In this document: one piece after another, positions 16,634 to 25,711 of the stretch
Layout of the letters: each line of letters opens with the position of its first letter
Position numbering within the stretch: position 1 is the first letter of the stretch
NCBI RefSeq assembly: GCF_047324175.1
Contig: NZ_CP178732.1
Location: 3,038,001-3,102,000, forward strand
Direction: 5' to 3'
DNA length: 64,000 bases
Source of the DNA: Acerihabitans sp015654925
GTDB lineage: Bacteria; Pseudomonadota; Gammaproteobacteria; Enterobacterales; Enterobacteriaceae
Notes under the pieces: generated by a model
What the model saw: only the letters and a program-made list of their open reading frames with translations
Database searches by the model: none
Told to the model about the DNA's origin: nothing
Program-made: the position numbers and the translations under genes

Positions 16634-16709
16634 TCCTCTGTAGTTCAGTCGGTAGAACGGCGGACTGTTAATCCGTATGTCACTGGTTCGAGTCCAGTCA
16701 GAGGAGCCA
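16634..16709 (+). tRNA. tRNA-Asn (anticodon GTT)
   Basis: The 76 bases give a full cloverleaf: acceptor TCCTCTG/CAGAGGA, D-arm with AGTTCAGTCGGTAGA, anticodon loop CTGTTAA (GTT), T-arm GGTTCGAGTCC and an encoded CCA end. It matches enterobacterial tRNA-Asn. tRNA-Asn is a common integration site for P4-type integrases, and an integrase remnant follows directly. Confidence 0.97.
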
Positions 16710-16764
16710 AGATTCTTGTCTTCATGCCGCTTTGCGAATCCCTATACGATTTTGATTCAACAAG

Positions 16765-17035
16765 TTAGCGTGAAAAATCTTCCCGATGCATTTTTAGTTT
16801 TCCCTCTGCCTCGGGAGAATTTGGTGGTCAGATTTGGGGTCATGTTGGTTCGATGACGGAGTGACCCCCAAATGTCTCTTAACGACTCAAAAATCCGCAG
16901 CTTAAAACCATCCGCAAAACCCTTCAAAGTTTCCGATTCTCAAGGTCTATATCTTTTGATCAATCCCGGCGGTTCACGTCTCTGGTATCTCAAATATCGT
17001 ATCAATGGTAAAGAATCCCGGCTTGGCTTAGGGGC
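16765..17035 (+). repeat. Imperfect direct repeat, copy A (integrase leader plus N-terminus)
   Basis: This stretch resembles 18900-19173 over about 270 bases, including non-coding leader (aaaaatcttcccgatgcatt in both) and the first 55 or so codons of a P4-type integrase. The copies are diverged by many substitutions, so they are two related integrases rather than a recent duplication. Confidence 0.75.
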
Positions 17036-17088
17036 TTATCCCGATGTTTCCCTGGCTTACGCCCGGCAGCAATGTGATGGCATACGCA
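16872..17088 (+). pseudogene. P4-type tyrosine integrase, N-terminal remnant A
   Basis: From the ATG at 16872 the product runs MSLNDSKIRSLKPSAKPFKV and on through LWYLKYRINGKESRLGLGAYPDVSLAYAR, the DUF4102-type DNA-binding domain of P4/HPI-like integrases. Similarity stops after about 72 residues, where the frame enters the antisense strand of the quinone oxidoreductase gene. The catalytic domain is absent. Lying 162 bases after tRNA-Asn on the same strand, it is placed as for an island inserted at that tRNA. Confidence 0.82.
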
Positions 17089-17090
17089 AG

Positions 17091-18050
17091 CTATGGCTTC
17101 ATAACGATGCGGCCAAGCGGTTTCGCTGTCTCGGCGAATTCGTGGGCCGCGGCAGCGTTGGCCAGGGGGAAGATGTGGTCAATGACAACCCTGATGCGCC
17201 CTGCTGCTACAGCCTGCAACATGTCGTCCACACTTGCCCGAACCCCGGGCCTTTCAAAAAGGGGTCCCATGAATACCCCCATGAGTGTCTGGTTAGACTG
17301 CATTGGCGGCCACAAGTCGACGGTCAGGCTGCCACCGCCCGCATTACCGAGGAAGACGAGACGTCCTTCCGGAGCGAGTGCAGAAAGCGAAGCAGGCAAC
17401 GTCGTCCCCACCGGATCGATGACGAGGTCAACACCGGTGCCATGGGTGTATTGTCGGACACTGTCCACGACGTTATTCTCTGCACGATCCACGACATGAT
17501 CGGCACCAAGTTCAAGCAACCGGCTTCTTCGCTGCGTTCCGCTTGCCACGGCGATGACCGTCGCGCCTGCTTGTGAGGCAAGCTGAACGGCCGCGAGCCC
17601 CACGCCACCAGCTGCTGCCTGAATAAGGACAGTTTCTCCGTGCCGGAGCATGCCTCGTGTGAAAAGGCAATGATGCGCGGTTCCAAAAGAAATCGGTAAC
17701 ACCGCCGCTTCTGCCGTATCCACCCCACCTGGTATAAGCCAGGTTCGTTCCGCGGGCACAGCCCAACGTTCCGCATGTGATCCCTGCATGTTAAAAGCAG
17801 CGACTCTGTCCCCAACCGTACGGCTACGGACTTTCGATCCCACTGCAACAACTGTGCCCGCGGCCGCGTAGCCGACGATCCATGAAGGAAGAGGCGGCGG
17901 AGTTGAACGGCGGTTGATCAGATCTCCACCTTCAATCGAGATAGCCTCGACAGAAATCAGGATGTCGTCAGGCCCTGTGACCGGATCTGGGATATCGACA
18001 TATTTCAGGACGCCGGGAGCGCCTTCCACGTCATAAACCGCTGCTTTCAT
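17091..18050 (-). CDS. Zinc-independent quinone oxidoreductase-like MDR protein
   Basis: A 319-residue medium-chain dehydrogenase/reductase. The N-terminal GroES-like part (1-120) lacks the structural Cys zinc site; the NADPH-binding part has AAGGVGLAAVQLASQAGA (about 147-164). This is the QOR/crystallin-type group, which reduces quinones or enones with NADPH. It is the first cargo gene behind integrase remnant A; its 3' end touches the truncated integrase. Physiological substrate unknown. Confidence 0.85.
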   Translation of the reverse strand: MKAAVYDVEGAPGVLKYVDIPDPVTGPDDILISVEAISIEGGDLINRRSTPPPLPSWIVGYAAAGTVVAVGSKVRSRTVGDRVAAFNMQGSHAERWAVPAERTWLIPGGVDTAEAAVLPISFGTAHHCLFTRGMLRHGETVLIQAAAGGVGLAAVQLASQAGATVIAVASGTQRRSRLLELGADHVVDRAENNVVDSVRQYTHGTGVDLVIDPVGTTLPASLSALAPEGRLVFLGNAGGGSLTVDLWPPMQSNQTLMGVFMGPLFERPGVRASVDDMLQAVAAGRIRVVIDHIFPLANAAAAHEFAETAKPLGRIVMKP

Positions 18051-18199
18051 AAATTTTCCTCTGTCTCATCAGTAAATCCAGACCAGTCTGGCAAACCATC
18101 CCGATCCGGCATATAGCACTTCAGAAATCTCTCTGTTGCCTCTACGGGCAGCGCGGGCTGCCCTGTTGAATTTTCGACTGGCGGAAAGACCCGTAACGC

Positions 18200-18589
18200 T
18201 TAGGCCAGCCTGGCAATCACCTTAATCTCAAACTTGAATCCGTAAAGCCACGTCACGCCGATCCCGGTCAACGTAGGGTAAGGCGCTTCCCCCCAATATT
18301 CTGGCAGGATACGCCAGATAGCGTCGAGGTTTGACTCGGGATCGACGACAAAGAGGGTAACGTCAACCACGTCACCGAACGTGCAGCCCGCAGCCGCGAG
18401 AATAGCATTAAGATTATCGAATGCCAGCCTGACCTGCGCTTTTAGATCGTGCTCAGGAGAACCATCCTCGCAGCTACCAACCTGCCCCGAAACGAACAAG
18501 AAACCGTTGGATTTGATGGCCGGTGAATAGCGATTGCGCTCATAGAGCGCCTGCCGACCGAAGGGAAAAACCGCTTCGCGTGCTGTCAT
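18200..18589 (-). CDS. RidA/YjgF-family protein
   Basis: The start at 18589 gives 129 residues beginning MTAREAVFPFGRQALYERNR. It has the family core: SNGFLFVSGQVG, AFDNLNAILAAAGCTFGDVVDVTLFVVD and a C-terminal strand FEIKVIARLA. RidA proteins form trimers and hydrolyse reactive imines/enamines. The Arg that binds the substrate carboxylate in RidA (PART motif) is not seen; the region reads YPTLTGIGV, so this may be a non-deaminating Rid subgroup. It lies 150 bases upstream of the oxidoreductase in the same direction, probably as one operon. Confidence 0.8.
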   Translation of the reverse strand: MTAREAVFPFGRQALYERNRYSPAIKSNGFLFVSGQVGSCEDGSPEHDLKAQVRLAFDNLNAILAAAGCTFGDVVDVTLFVVDPESNLDAIWRILPEYWGEAPYPTLTGIGVTWLYGFKFEIKVIARLA

Positions 18590-18732
18590 GTTTGTACCTT
18601 TGCAATGGGGCGAAATCTGCCCGGTGAACATAAAGACACTTTAAGGTGCTAGATCGGGCGGATAAACAAGCGACTTTGTCCATCATTATTTGTAAAATCC
18701 AAACAATCGGTGAAAAGAGAGGATAAGGAAAG

Positions 18733-18885
18733 GATCGTTTCGATGCGATGCGCGCCTTTGCTCGCGTGGTGGAGGCAGGTAGTTTCACCAAGGCTGCCCA
18801 AACGCTTCATATGAGCAAAACCACGGTGACGCAACTCATTCAGCAGCTGGAAGCGCGCCTGCGCGTCAAGTTGCTCCATATATGA
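18733..18885 (+). pseudogene. LysR-type regulator, N-terminal remnant
   Basis: The frame reads DRFDAMRAFARVVEAGSFTK then AAQTLHMSKTTVTQLIQQLEARLRVKLLH and stops. This is the LysR helix-turn-helix (positions 1-47). No start codon precedes it in frame, and the expected RTTR that should follow LLH is missing because integrase repeat B begins just downstream. It would have been divergent from the RidA-like gene and probably its regulator. Confidence 0.75.
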
Positions 18886-18899
18886 TTATGATGCAAAAG

Positions 18900-19173
18900 G
18901 TTCGCGTAAAAAATCTTCCCGATGCATTTTCTGGTTACCCCCCGCATCGGGAAAAATTGGTGGTCTAATTTGGGATCATTTCAGTTCGATTATGGAGTAC
19001 CCCCAATGTCTCTTAACAACATGAAAATCCGCAGTCTTAAACCTCTAGCAATACCTTTAAAACTGTCCGATTCACGCGGGTTGTATTCGTTGGTCAATCC
19101 CAGTGGCTCTCGTCTCTGGTATCTCAAGTATCGTATTAATGGCAAAGAATCCCGTCCCGGTTTAGGTGCTTTT
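18900..19173 (+). repeat. Imperfect direct repeat, copy B (integrase leader plus N-terminus)
   Basis: Second copy of the unit described at 16765-17035. The repeats bracket the quinone oxidoreductase, RidA-like and truncated lysR genes. Confidence 0.75.
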
Positions 19174-19413
19174 CATGGACCTGCTGGAAGGTATCGAGGA
19201 AAAGGTCTGCTGGAAGTCGCGTCCCGCACGCGGCTGCACCTATGTAACGTCATGCGCTATGCCGTGCATCAGGGGTTAATCGAAAGCAATCAGGCGGCGA
19301 ATCTGAACGGCGAGACAGCTCCCCCCGTTAAGCGCCACTATCTCCGCTTAGGTAAAACATTCGCCGTCATCAATCCTGTTAACAAGATCGCAGGGCGGGA
19401 GTCTACGCCGTGA
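19006..19413 (+). pseudogene. P4-type tyrosine integrase, internally deleted remnant B
   Basis: Starts MSLNNMKIRSLKPLAIPLKL and matches the N-terminal domain up to GLGAF (about residue 57). It then jumps to a central part of the core-binding domain: GLLEVASRTRLHLCNVMRYAVHQGLIESN, followed by a PPVKRHY-like piece. The stretch between and the whole catalytic domain (the R-H-R-Y tetrad) are missing. The frame is open but the protein cannot be an active recombinase. Confidence 0.8.
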
Positions 19414-19454
19414 TACGCTGACTGACTAAGCACTTCTATTGGCAAACGATTACC

Positions 19455-21284
19455 ATGCGTCCCGTCTTTTCTTGTCCGGTACCCCAAACGTTGCGCGGCA
19501 AAATGATCCTGCTGGCCGTATTCATGGTTTTCCTGCCCATATTATTGATGTCTTATATTGTCGAGGTAAAAGGACGGGACGCCTTGCTCGACGAGAAGAA
19601 AAACAAACTGTACGCGGTGACCCATTTGCTGGATAACGCACTGAGAGACAGTTTCAGCTTATACCCCGATTTGCCCCGCGAGGCGCGAATCAAGGCGCTG
19701 AACCGCCATTTATCGCAGCTCACCGACAATATCACCGACGCCTTTCCCAACGTCGCAGCGGGTTATTACCATCGTCAACTGGATGCCATCATTACCTATG
19801 CGCCGCAAAAGCTGTACGGCAACACCGTCGGCATCGCCATCCCGGCCGATCATCCCGGCCGCACGGTCATGGCTTCCGGCGAGCCGTTGATCAAGACCGG
19901 CTCGCAGGTGCGCGGCAATATCATGAATGCCATGACGCCGATTAAACGCCATGGCGAGGTGGTGGGATATATCTGGGCCAATGAATTATCCCATGATATC
20001 GATAAACAGGCGTTGGCCATGGACGCCAGTATTTTTAGCGTGATAAGCATCGGACTTATAGGCAGCTTGTTTTTGATCGTCACGTTTTCCCACCGCCTGT
20101 CACGCGACGTGGAGGTGATCAAACAGGGGTTAAGCCGGCTGCCCTTTGATTTAAATACCCGGATTCCGCCGCTGAAAGGCGAGATGGGCGGTATCGCCGA
20201 TAATATCAATCATCTTTCCCATGCATTGAGCGAGGCGCGCACGCTCAATGAACTGATTGTGGAAAGCGCCGCCGACGGCATGATAAGCGTGGATATCCAT
20301 GGCCGCATTATTATGTGCAACCCCGCGGCGCGCGCCATTACCGGTTACCAGCGCGACGAGCTGATCGGCAAGCATTACAAGACGCTGTTTGAAAAAGAGG
20401 GTTATCACAGCCCGGTGCTGGACACGTTGATGCGCGGCATTGAACATATCGGGGTTGAGGTGGATTACCCGGCTAAGGAGCAGATACTGCAAATCAAGGC
20501 CAGCAGCAGCCAACTGCGCAACGCGCAGGGCGATATTATCGGCGCGCTGGTGATCTTTACCGATTTAACCGCGCAAAAAGAGCTGCAGCGCCATATCGCC
20601 CAGGCCGAGCGGCTGGCGACGCTGGGTGAGCTTATGGCTGGGGTGGCCCATGAGATCCGCAATCCGCTTACCGCCATCAGTGGTTTTGTGCAATATTTGA
20701 AAGAAGATGAAAAAGATCCGCAGCGTGTCGAATATATCCAGATAATCTTGCAGGAAGTACGCTCGATTAATAAAGTGATAGAACAATTATTAGAGTTTGC
20801 CCGCCCCCACAGACGCAGTTTTCAGCCCATTGCCATTGACCAGATTATCCGCGAAACACTGGTGCTGGTGCACACCAATGCGCTTAACAGCCGCATCGAC
20901 TTCCATATCCTGCTGGATGAAACCGTGCCGGAGATAGAGGCGGACGCAGGATTACTCAAACAGGTGATGCTGAATTTAATGATCAACGCGGTGCAAGCCA
21001 TTCCGGCCAGGGGGGATGTGACGATATCCACTGGACTCCAGAAGCCGAATAAAATACGTATTCAAATTACCGATACCGGTATCGGCATGAGTCCCGAGAC
21101 GCGGAAAAAAATATTTACGCCGTTCTTTACCACCAAGCCGTCCGGCACCGGCCTGGGTTTATCTATTGCCCAGCGGATTATTAACGATCATGCCGGGGAT
21201 ATTATGATCGACAGTGAACTCCAGCAGGGAACAACGGTGACACTGATTCTTCCCATCAAAAAAAACTACGGGATCGTTCTATGA
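19455..21284 (+). CDS. atoS: AtoS, acetoacetate-responsive sensor histidine kinase
   Basis: The 609-residue protein aligns with E. coli AtoS along its length. It has a membrane helix at about 16-37, a periplasmic sensor domain (DAIITYAPQKLYGNTVGIAI), a second membrane helix near 193-213, HAMP, a PAS domain (ESAADGMISVDIHGRIIM), the H-box GVAHEIRNPLTAI and an ATPase domain with DTGIGM and GTGLGLSIAQRI. AtoS phosphorylates AtoC in response to acetoacetate. Overlaps atoC by four bases. The ATG at 19455 is chosen; no strong ribosome site decides it. Confidence 0.93.
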   Translation: MRPVFSCPVPQTLRGKMILLAVFMVFLPILLMSYIVEVKGRDALLDEKKNKLYAVTHLLDNALRDSFSLYPDLPREARIKALNRHLSQLTDNITDAFPNVAAGYYHRQLDAIITYAPQKLYGNTVGIAIPADHPGRTVMASGEPLIKTGSQVRGNIMNAMTPIKRHGEVVGYIWANELSHDIDKQALAMDASIFSVISIGLIGSLFLIVTFSHRLSRDVEVIKQGLSRLPFDLNTRIPPLKGEMGGIADNINHLSHALSEARTLNELIVESAADGMISVDIHGRIIMCNPAARAITGYQRDELIGKHYKTLFEKEGYHSPVLDTLMRGIEHIGVEVDYPAKEQILQIKASSSQLRNAQGDIIGALVIFTDLTAQKELQRHIAQAERLATLGELMAGVAHEIRNPLTAISGFVQYLKEDEKDPQRVEYIQIILQEVRSINKVIEQLLEFARPHRRSFQPIAIDQIIRETLVLVHTNALNSRIDFHILLDETVPEIEADAGLLKQVMLNLMINAVQAIPARGDVTISTGLQKPNKIRIQITDTGIGMSPETRKKIFTPFFTTKPSGTGLGLSIAQRIINDHAGDIMIDSELQQGTTVTLILPIKKNYGIVL

Positions 21285-22660
21285 ACCAGCCTTATCGTAT
21301 TCTTATCGCCGACGACGAAAAAAGCGTTCGCATTATGCTTGCCGCCGTATTTTCGCAACACGGGCATCAGATTATTTGTGCCGATGACGGCGAACAGGCT
21401 ATTGCGCTATTCAGGCAACATAAGCCGGATATTGTATTAATGGATATCCGCATGCCGAATATCAATGGCATCGAGGCGCTGCAAGCGATGCGCGGTATAT
21501 ATCAGGATGTGCCTGTTATCCTGATGACCGCCTATGCCGCAGTTGAAACAGCGGTGGAAGCGCTGCGCCTGGGAGCGTTTGATTATGTGGTAAAACCCTT
21601 TGAACTGGATGAATTAAAGCTGCTAATGGGCCGTGCTCTACAATTACGGGAAATGAAACAGGAAATCAACCTGCTGCACCGCGAGCTGTCCGATAGTTAT
21701 CATTGCGATCGTTTTTTGACTAATAATCCGAAAATGATGGAGCTGTGCCGCACCATAGCCAAAGTGGCGCAAAGCAGCGCCAGCGTGCTGGTAACCGGCG
21801 AAAGCGGCACCGGTAAGGAATTGATTGCCAAGGCCATTCATTATAATAGCCCGCGATGCAAAGGGCCTTTTATCAAAGTGAACTGCGGCGCATTGCCGGA
21901 ATCACTGCTGGAAAGCGAGCTGTTCGGCCATGAAAAAGGGGCGTTTACCGGGGCGCAGATGCAGCGCCAGGGGCTGTTTGAGCGCGCCAACCAGGGCACC
22001 CTGCTGCTGGATGAAATCGGGGAAATGCCGTTTAACTTGCAGGTGAAATTGCTGCGAGTGCTGCAGGAACAGGAGTTTGAACGGCTAGGAGGCAGCCGGA
22101 CGATTAAAACCAATATCCGTATCATTGCCGCCACCAACCGCGATCTCGCCGCGATGATTGAACAAGGGGAATTTCGCCGCGATCTCTATTACCGGCTGAA
22201 TGTGATGCAGCTGTCGTCGCTGCCGCTGCGAGAGCGCCCGCAGGATATTCTGCTGCTGGCCCGTTATTTCCTGCAAAAATTCAATGCCGATAACAACAAG
22301 GAAATCATCGGGTTTGATGTCGGCGCCTTGGCCGCCCTGGAAGGCTACCGCTGGCCGGGAAACGTGCGCGAGCTGTCCAATGCCGTGGAACGGGCGGTGA
22401 TCATGAGCACCGGCTATATGATTTTTATCGACGATCTCCCCGATCAGTTGCAACCGGACAAGGCTGCTGATCCGGTGGATGGGGGCATAAACTGCCAGGC
22501 CCGCGAGCTGAATTTAAAAGAGCATGTCAAATCATTTGAAAAAGAATTTATCAGTAAAGCATTGGGGATTAACCAGGGCAATCGGGTGCAGACCGCCAAG
22601 GCGTTGGGCATCAGCCGCCGCGCGTTGATCTATAAATTACAGGAATATTGCATTGAATAA
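21281..22660 (+). CDS. atoC: AtoC, sigma-54-dependent response regulator
   Basis: A 459-residue NtrC-type activator: receiver domain with Asp 11/12 and the phospho-acceptor Asp 55 (VLMDIRMPN), Lys near 105; AAA+ domain with Walker A GESGTGKE, the sigma-54-contacting GAFTGA loop and Walker B LLLDEIGEMP; and a C-terminal Fis-type helix-turn-helix (NRVQTAKALGISRRALIYKL). It activates the atoDAEB promoter. Together with the sigma-54 element at 22994 the whole circuit is present here. Confidence 0.94.
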   Translation: MNQPYRILIADDEKSVRIMLAAVFSQHGHQIICADDGEQAIALFRQHKPDIVLMDIRMPNINGIEALQAMRGIYQDVPVILMTAYAAVETAVEALRLGAFDYVVKPFELDELKLLMGRALQLREMKQEINLLHRELSDSYHCDRFLTNNPKMMELCRTIAKVAQSSASVLVTGESGTGKELIAKAIHYNSPRCKGPFIKVNCGALPESLLESELFGHEKGAFTGAQMQRQGLFERANQGTLLLDEIGEMPFNLQVKLLRVLQEQEFERLGGSRTIKTNIRIIAATNRDLAAMIEQGEFRRDLYYRLNVMQLSSLPLRERPQDILLLARYFLQKFNADNNKEIIGFDVGALAALEGYRWPGNVRELSNAVERAVIMSTGYMIFIDDLPDQLQPDKAADPVDGGINCQARELNLKEHVKSFEKEFISKALGINQGNRVQTAKALGISRRALIYKLQEYCIE

Positions 22661-22993
22661 TTAAACAATATATTAATATACGCCGATAACGTTTAACATA
22701 TCATCCCCGTCGCGGATATCGGCGATTATATCTAACCAGTTGTTACGGACATGCCAGCCATATCCGCATTAATGTTATGCGTTAGTGGCGCCGTTGTCTG
22801 AAACAGCTATTGCCCTTTATTTAATACCGGTCACAAATATAGTCGGGGGAGTGAGAAAAAATCTGCACACCCGCGCAATTAATTTCACAGTCTGAGGTTG
22901 ATGATTAATATCATTTATCGTTGACATACTTTTATTACTGTTGTTTTTCAATTGATTGCTCCAGCGTTATTTTTTATTTCCTCCCTCCCATAC

Positions 22994-23010
22994 TTGGTCT
23001 GTCCATTGCA
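22994..23010 (+). promoter_or_regulatory. Sigma-54 promoter of atoDAEB
   Basis: The sequence TTGGTCTGTCCATTGCA has GG-N10-GC spacing and lies 44 bases upstream of the atoD start. AtoC is a sigma-54 activator, so this is the expected target. The rest of the 393-base atoC-atoD gap holds a weak ATGAT-N4-ATCAT dyad (22901-22914) that might be an activator site, and nothing else I can name. Confidence 0.75.
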
Positions 23011-23053
23011 ATTCCTTAAACACTCCCAGCGTGGAGAAAACCAAGGAGTTACG

Positions 23054-23719
23054 ATGAAAGATAAACGCATAACAATAACCGATGTCACCCCACATTTTCA
23101 TGATGGCATGACCATTATGTTCGGCGGCTTTATGGGCGTGGGCACTCCCGCGCGCCTGGTCGAAGCCTTACTGGATTCCGGCGTACAGGATTTGACGCTG
23201 ATCGGCAACGACACCGCATTTGTGGATACCGGCGTCGGACCGTTGATAGCCAGCGGCCGAGTGGTGAAAGTGATTGCCTCCCATATCGGCACCAACCCTG
23301 AAACCGGCAGGCGTATGATCGCCGGCGAGATTGAGGTTGAACTGGTCCCCCAGGGCACGCTGATCGAACGCATCCGCTGTGGCGGCGGCGGACTGGGCGG
23401 CGTGCTGACCCCTACCGGCGTCGGTACCGTGGTGGAAGAGGGCAAACAGAAAATCACCCTGAACGGGGTGGACTACCTGCTGGAACTACCGCTGCACGCC
23501 GACCTAGCGCTGATACAGGCGCACACCGCCGATTACGGCGGCAACCTGACCTACCGGCTCACCGCCCGCAACTTTAATCCGCTAATTGCCCTGGCCGCCG
23601 ATCGGGTGTTCGCCGAGGCCGACAGTCTTGTCGCCATTGGCGACCTGCCGCCGGAACATATCGTTACACCGGGCGCGCTGGTCGACTACCTCGTTATTCC
23701 CCTGGAGATACAGGCATGA
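23054..23719 (+). CDS. atoD: AtoD, acetyl-CoA:acetoacetyl-CoA transferase alpha subunit
   Basis: Moves CoA from acetyl-CoA to acetoacetate or short-chain acids. The start at 23054 (MKDKRITITDVTPHF) follows aaggagttacg and matches E. coli AtoD; the frame continues upstream to 22952 without cause. The 221 residues include GMTIMFGGFMGVGTPARLVEAL, the CoA-binding GGFMGxG motif of family I transferases, and IRCGGGGLGGVLTPTGVGT. Overlaps atoA by four bases. Confidence 0.95.
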   Translation: MKDKRITITDVTPHFHDGMTIMFGGFMGVGTPARLVEALLDSGVQDLTLIGNDTAFVDTGVGPLIASGRVVKVIASHIGTNPETGRRMIAGEIEVELVPQGTLIERIRCGGGGLGGVLTPTGVGTVVEEGKQKITLNGVDYLLELPLHADLALIQAHTADYGGNLTYRLTARNFNPLIALAADRVFAEADSLVAIGDLPPEHIVTPGALVDYLVIPLEIQA

Positions 23720-24381
23720 ACGCCAAAGAACGCATTGCGCGCCGCGTGGCGCTGGAACTGAACGATGGTGATGTGGTGAACCTGGGCATCGGCCTGCCGA
23801 CCCAGGTGGTGAATTATCTGCCGCGGCATATCGATATCACCCTGCAATCGGAAAACGGCTTTCTTGGCCTGGGCCCCGTGACCCGGCCGGACGCCAGCCT
23901 GGTGGACGCCGGCGGCAAACCCTGCGGCCTGGTGGCGGGCGGAGCGATGTTCGACAGCGCCTTCTCGTTTGCCCTGATACGCGGCGGCCATGTGGATGTC
24001 AGCGTTCTGGGCGGTCTGCAGGTCGATCAGCAGGGCAATCTCGCCAACTGGATGGTGCCGGGCAAAATGGTGCCGGGCATGGGCGGCGCCATGGATCTGG
24101 TGACCGGCGCGCGCAAGGTCATCATCGCCATGGAACATAACGCCAAAGACGGCTCGGCGAAAATCATGCCGTTATGTACCCTGCCGCTTACGGCGAAAAA
24201 CAAGGTCAGCGTGGTGGTGACTGAACTGGCGGTGTTTGTTTTCAGCCACGGTGCGCTGGTGCTGAAAGAGTACGCGCCCGGGGTTACGCTTGAGGCCATC
24301 CTTGCGCGAACCGCCGCGCAGTATCAGGTGGCCGACGACGTCAAAGAGATGCCGATCGGCATGGCCGGGGCGGACTTATGA
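23716..24381 (+). CDS. atoA: AtoA, acetyl-CoA:acetoacetyl-CoA transferase beta subunit
   Basis: The 221-residue beta subunit contains the catalytic Glu in QSENGFLGLGP (near residue 54) and GGAMFDSAFSFALIRGGHVDVSVLGG. Both ends overlap neighbours by four bases (atoD and atoE), indicating tight coupling. Forms the transferase with AtoD. Confidence 0.95.
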   Translation: MNAKERIARRVALELNDGDVVNLGIGLPTQVVNYLPRHIDITLQSENGFLGLGPVTRPDASLVDAGGKPCGLVAGGAMFDSAFSFALIRGGHVDVSVLGGLQVDQQGNLANWMVPGKMVPGMGGAMDLVTGARKVIIAMEHNAKDGSAKIMPLCTLPLTAKNKVSVVVTELAVFVFSHGALVLKEYAPGVTLEAILARTAAQYQVADDVKEMPIGMAGADL

Positions 24382-25700
24382 TTGGAAAAATCGCACATGC
24401 CATGACGGTGGTGGTGAACCGTTACCTGCCCGATCCGCTGATCTTCGCCATGCTGCTGACCATGCTGATGTTTGGCATCGGACTGGCCTTCACCCCGCAT
24501 ACGCCGCTGGATATGGTGCAGATGTGGGGAGACGGTTTTTGGAACCTGCTCGCCTTCGGCATGCAGATGGCCTTGATTATCGTCACCGGCCATGCCCTTG
24601 CCAGCTCGTCCCCGGTCAAGCGCCTGCTGAAGGATATCGCCTCCCTGGCGAAAACCCCGACGCAGGGCGTGATGCTGGTGACGTTCTTCGGGCTGGTGGC
24701 CTGCGTCATCAACTGGGGGTTCGGTCTTATCGTCGGGGCGATGTTTGCCCGCGAGGTGGCGCGGCGGGTGCCGGGTTCCGATTATCCGCTGCTGATTGCC
24801 TGCGCCTATATCGGGTTTATGACTTGGGGCGGCGGCTTTTCGGGGTCCATGCCGCTGCTGGCGGCGACGCCAGGCAATCCGGTGGAGCATATCGCCGGCA
24901 TTATCCCGGTGAGCCATACCTTGCTGGCGGGGTATAACATTTTTATCATTCTGGCGCTGATAGTGGTGCTGCCCTTCGTCACCCGCATGATGGTGCCACA
25001 AGCCGGCCGGGTGATAACCATTGACCCGGCATTGTTGCAGGAAGAACCCGATTTCCAGAAAAAATTGGCCGCCGACGCCTCGATTGCGCAAAGGATGGAG
25101 GAAAGCCGGATCATCACCCTGATCATCAGCGCCATCGGCCTGTGCTACTTGGGCATGTATTTCTGGAAAAACGGCTTTAACCTGACGATCAACACCGTCA
25201 ACCTGATGTTTCTGATTGCCGGTTTACTGTTGCACAAAACCCCGATGGCCTATATGCGGGCCATTACCGCCGCCGCGCGCAGCACGGCCGGCATCCTGGT
25301 GCAGTTCCCGTTCTATGCCGGTATCCAACTGATGATGGAGCACTCCGGCCTGGGCGGCATGATCACCCAATTTTTTATCGACGTCGCCAATAAAGATACC
25401 TTCCCGATCATGACCTTCTTCAGCTCGGCGCTGATCAATTTCGCCGTGCCGTCGGGGGGCGGGCATTGGGTTATCCAGGGGCCGTTCGTGATCCCCGCCG
25501 CCAAGGCATTGGGCGCCGATCTGGGCAAAGCCACCATGGCGATAGCCTACGGCGAACAGTGGATGAACATGGCGCAACCCTTTTGGGCGCTGCCCGCCCT
25601 GGCCATCGCCGGATTGGGCGTGCGCGACATCATGGGCTACTGCGTCACCGCCCTGTTGTTTTCCTGTCCGATTTTTATTATCGGCCTTCTTCTGTTTTAA
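24378..25700 (+). CDS. atoE: AtoE, short-chain fatty acid transporter
   Basis: A 440-residue inner-membrane permease with about a dozen hydrophobic segments, the same length as E. coli AtoE. It opens GKIAHAMTVVVNRYLPDPLI and contains INWGFGLIVGAMFAREVARR and NFAVPSGGGHWVIQGPFV, typical of the family. It is proposed to import acetoacetate or short-chain fatty acids, probably with cations. Confidence 0.94.
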   Translation: MIGKIAHAMTVVVNRYLPDPLIFAMLLTMLMFGIGLAFTPHTPLDMVQMWGDGFWNLLAFGMQMALIIVTGHALASSSPVKRLLKDIASLAKTPTQGVMLVTFFGLVACVINWGFGLIVGAMFAREVARRVPGSDYPLLIACAYIGFMTWGGGFSGSMPLLAATPGNPVEHIAGIIPVSHTLLAGYNIFIILALIVVLPFVTRMMVPQAGRVITIDPALLQEEPDFQKKLAADASIAQRMEESRIITLIISAIGLCYLGMYFWKNGFNLTINTVNLMFLIAGLLLHKTPMAYMRAITAAARSTAGILVQFPFYAGIQLMMEHSGLGGMITQFFIDVANKDTFPIMTFFSSALINFAVPSGGGHWVIQGPFVIPAAKALGADLGKATMAIAYGEQWMNMAQPFWALPALAIAGLGVRDIMGYCVTALLFSCPIFIIGLLLF

Positions 25701-25711
25701 GGACAAAAATC

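Noticed and set aside
16634..16709. nif cluster as cargo of the tRNA-Asn island
   Set aside because: Insertion at a tRNA 3' end places cargo downstream of the tRNA, whereas nif lies upstream of its 5' end.
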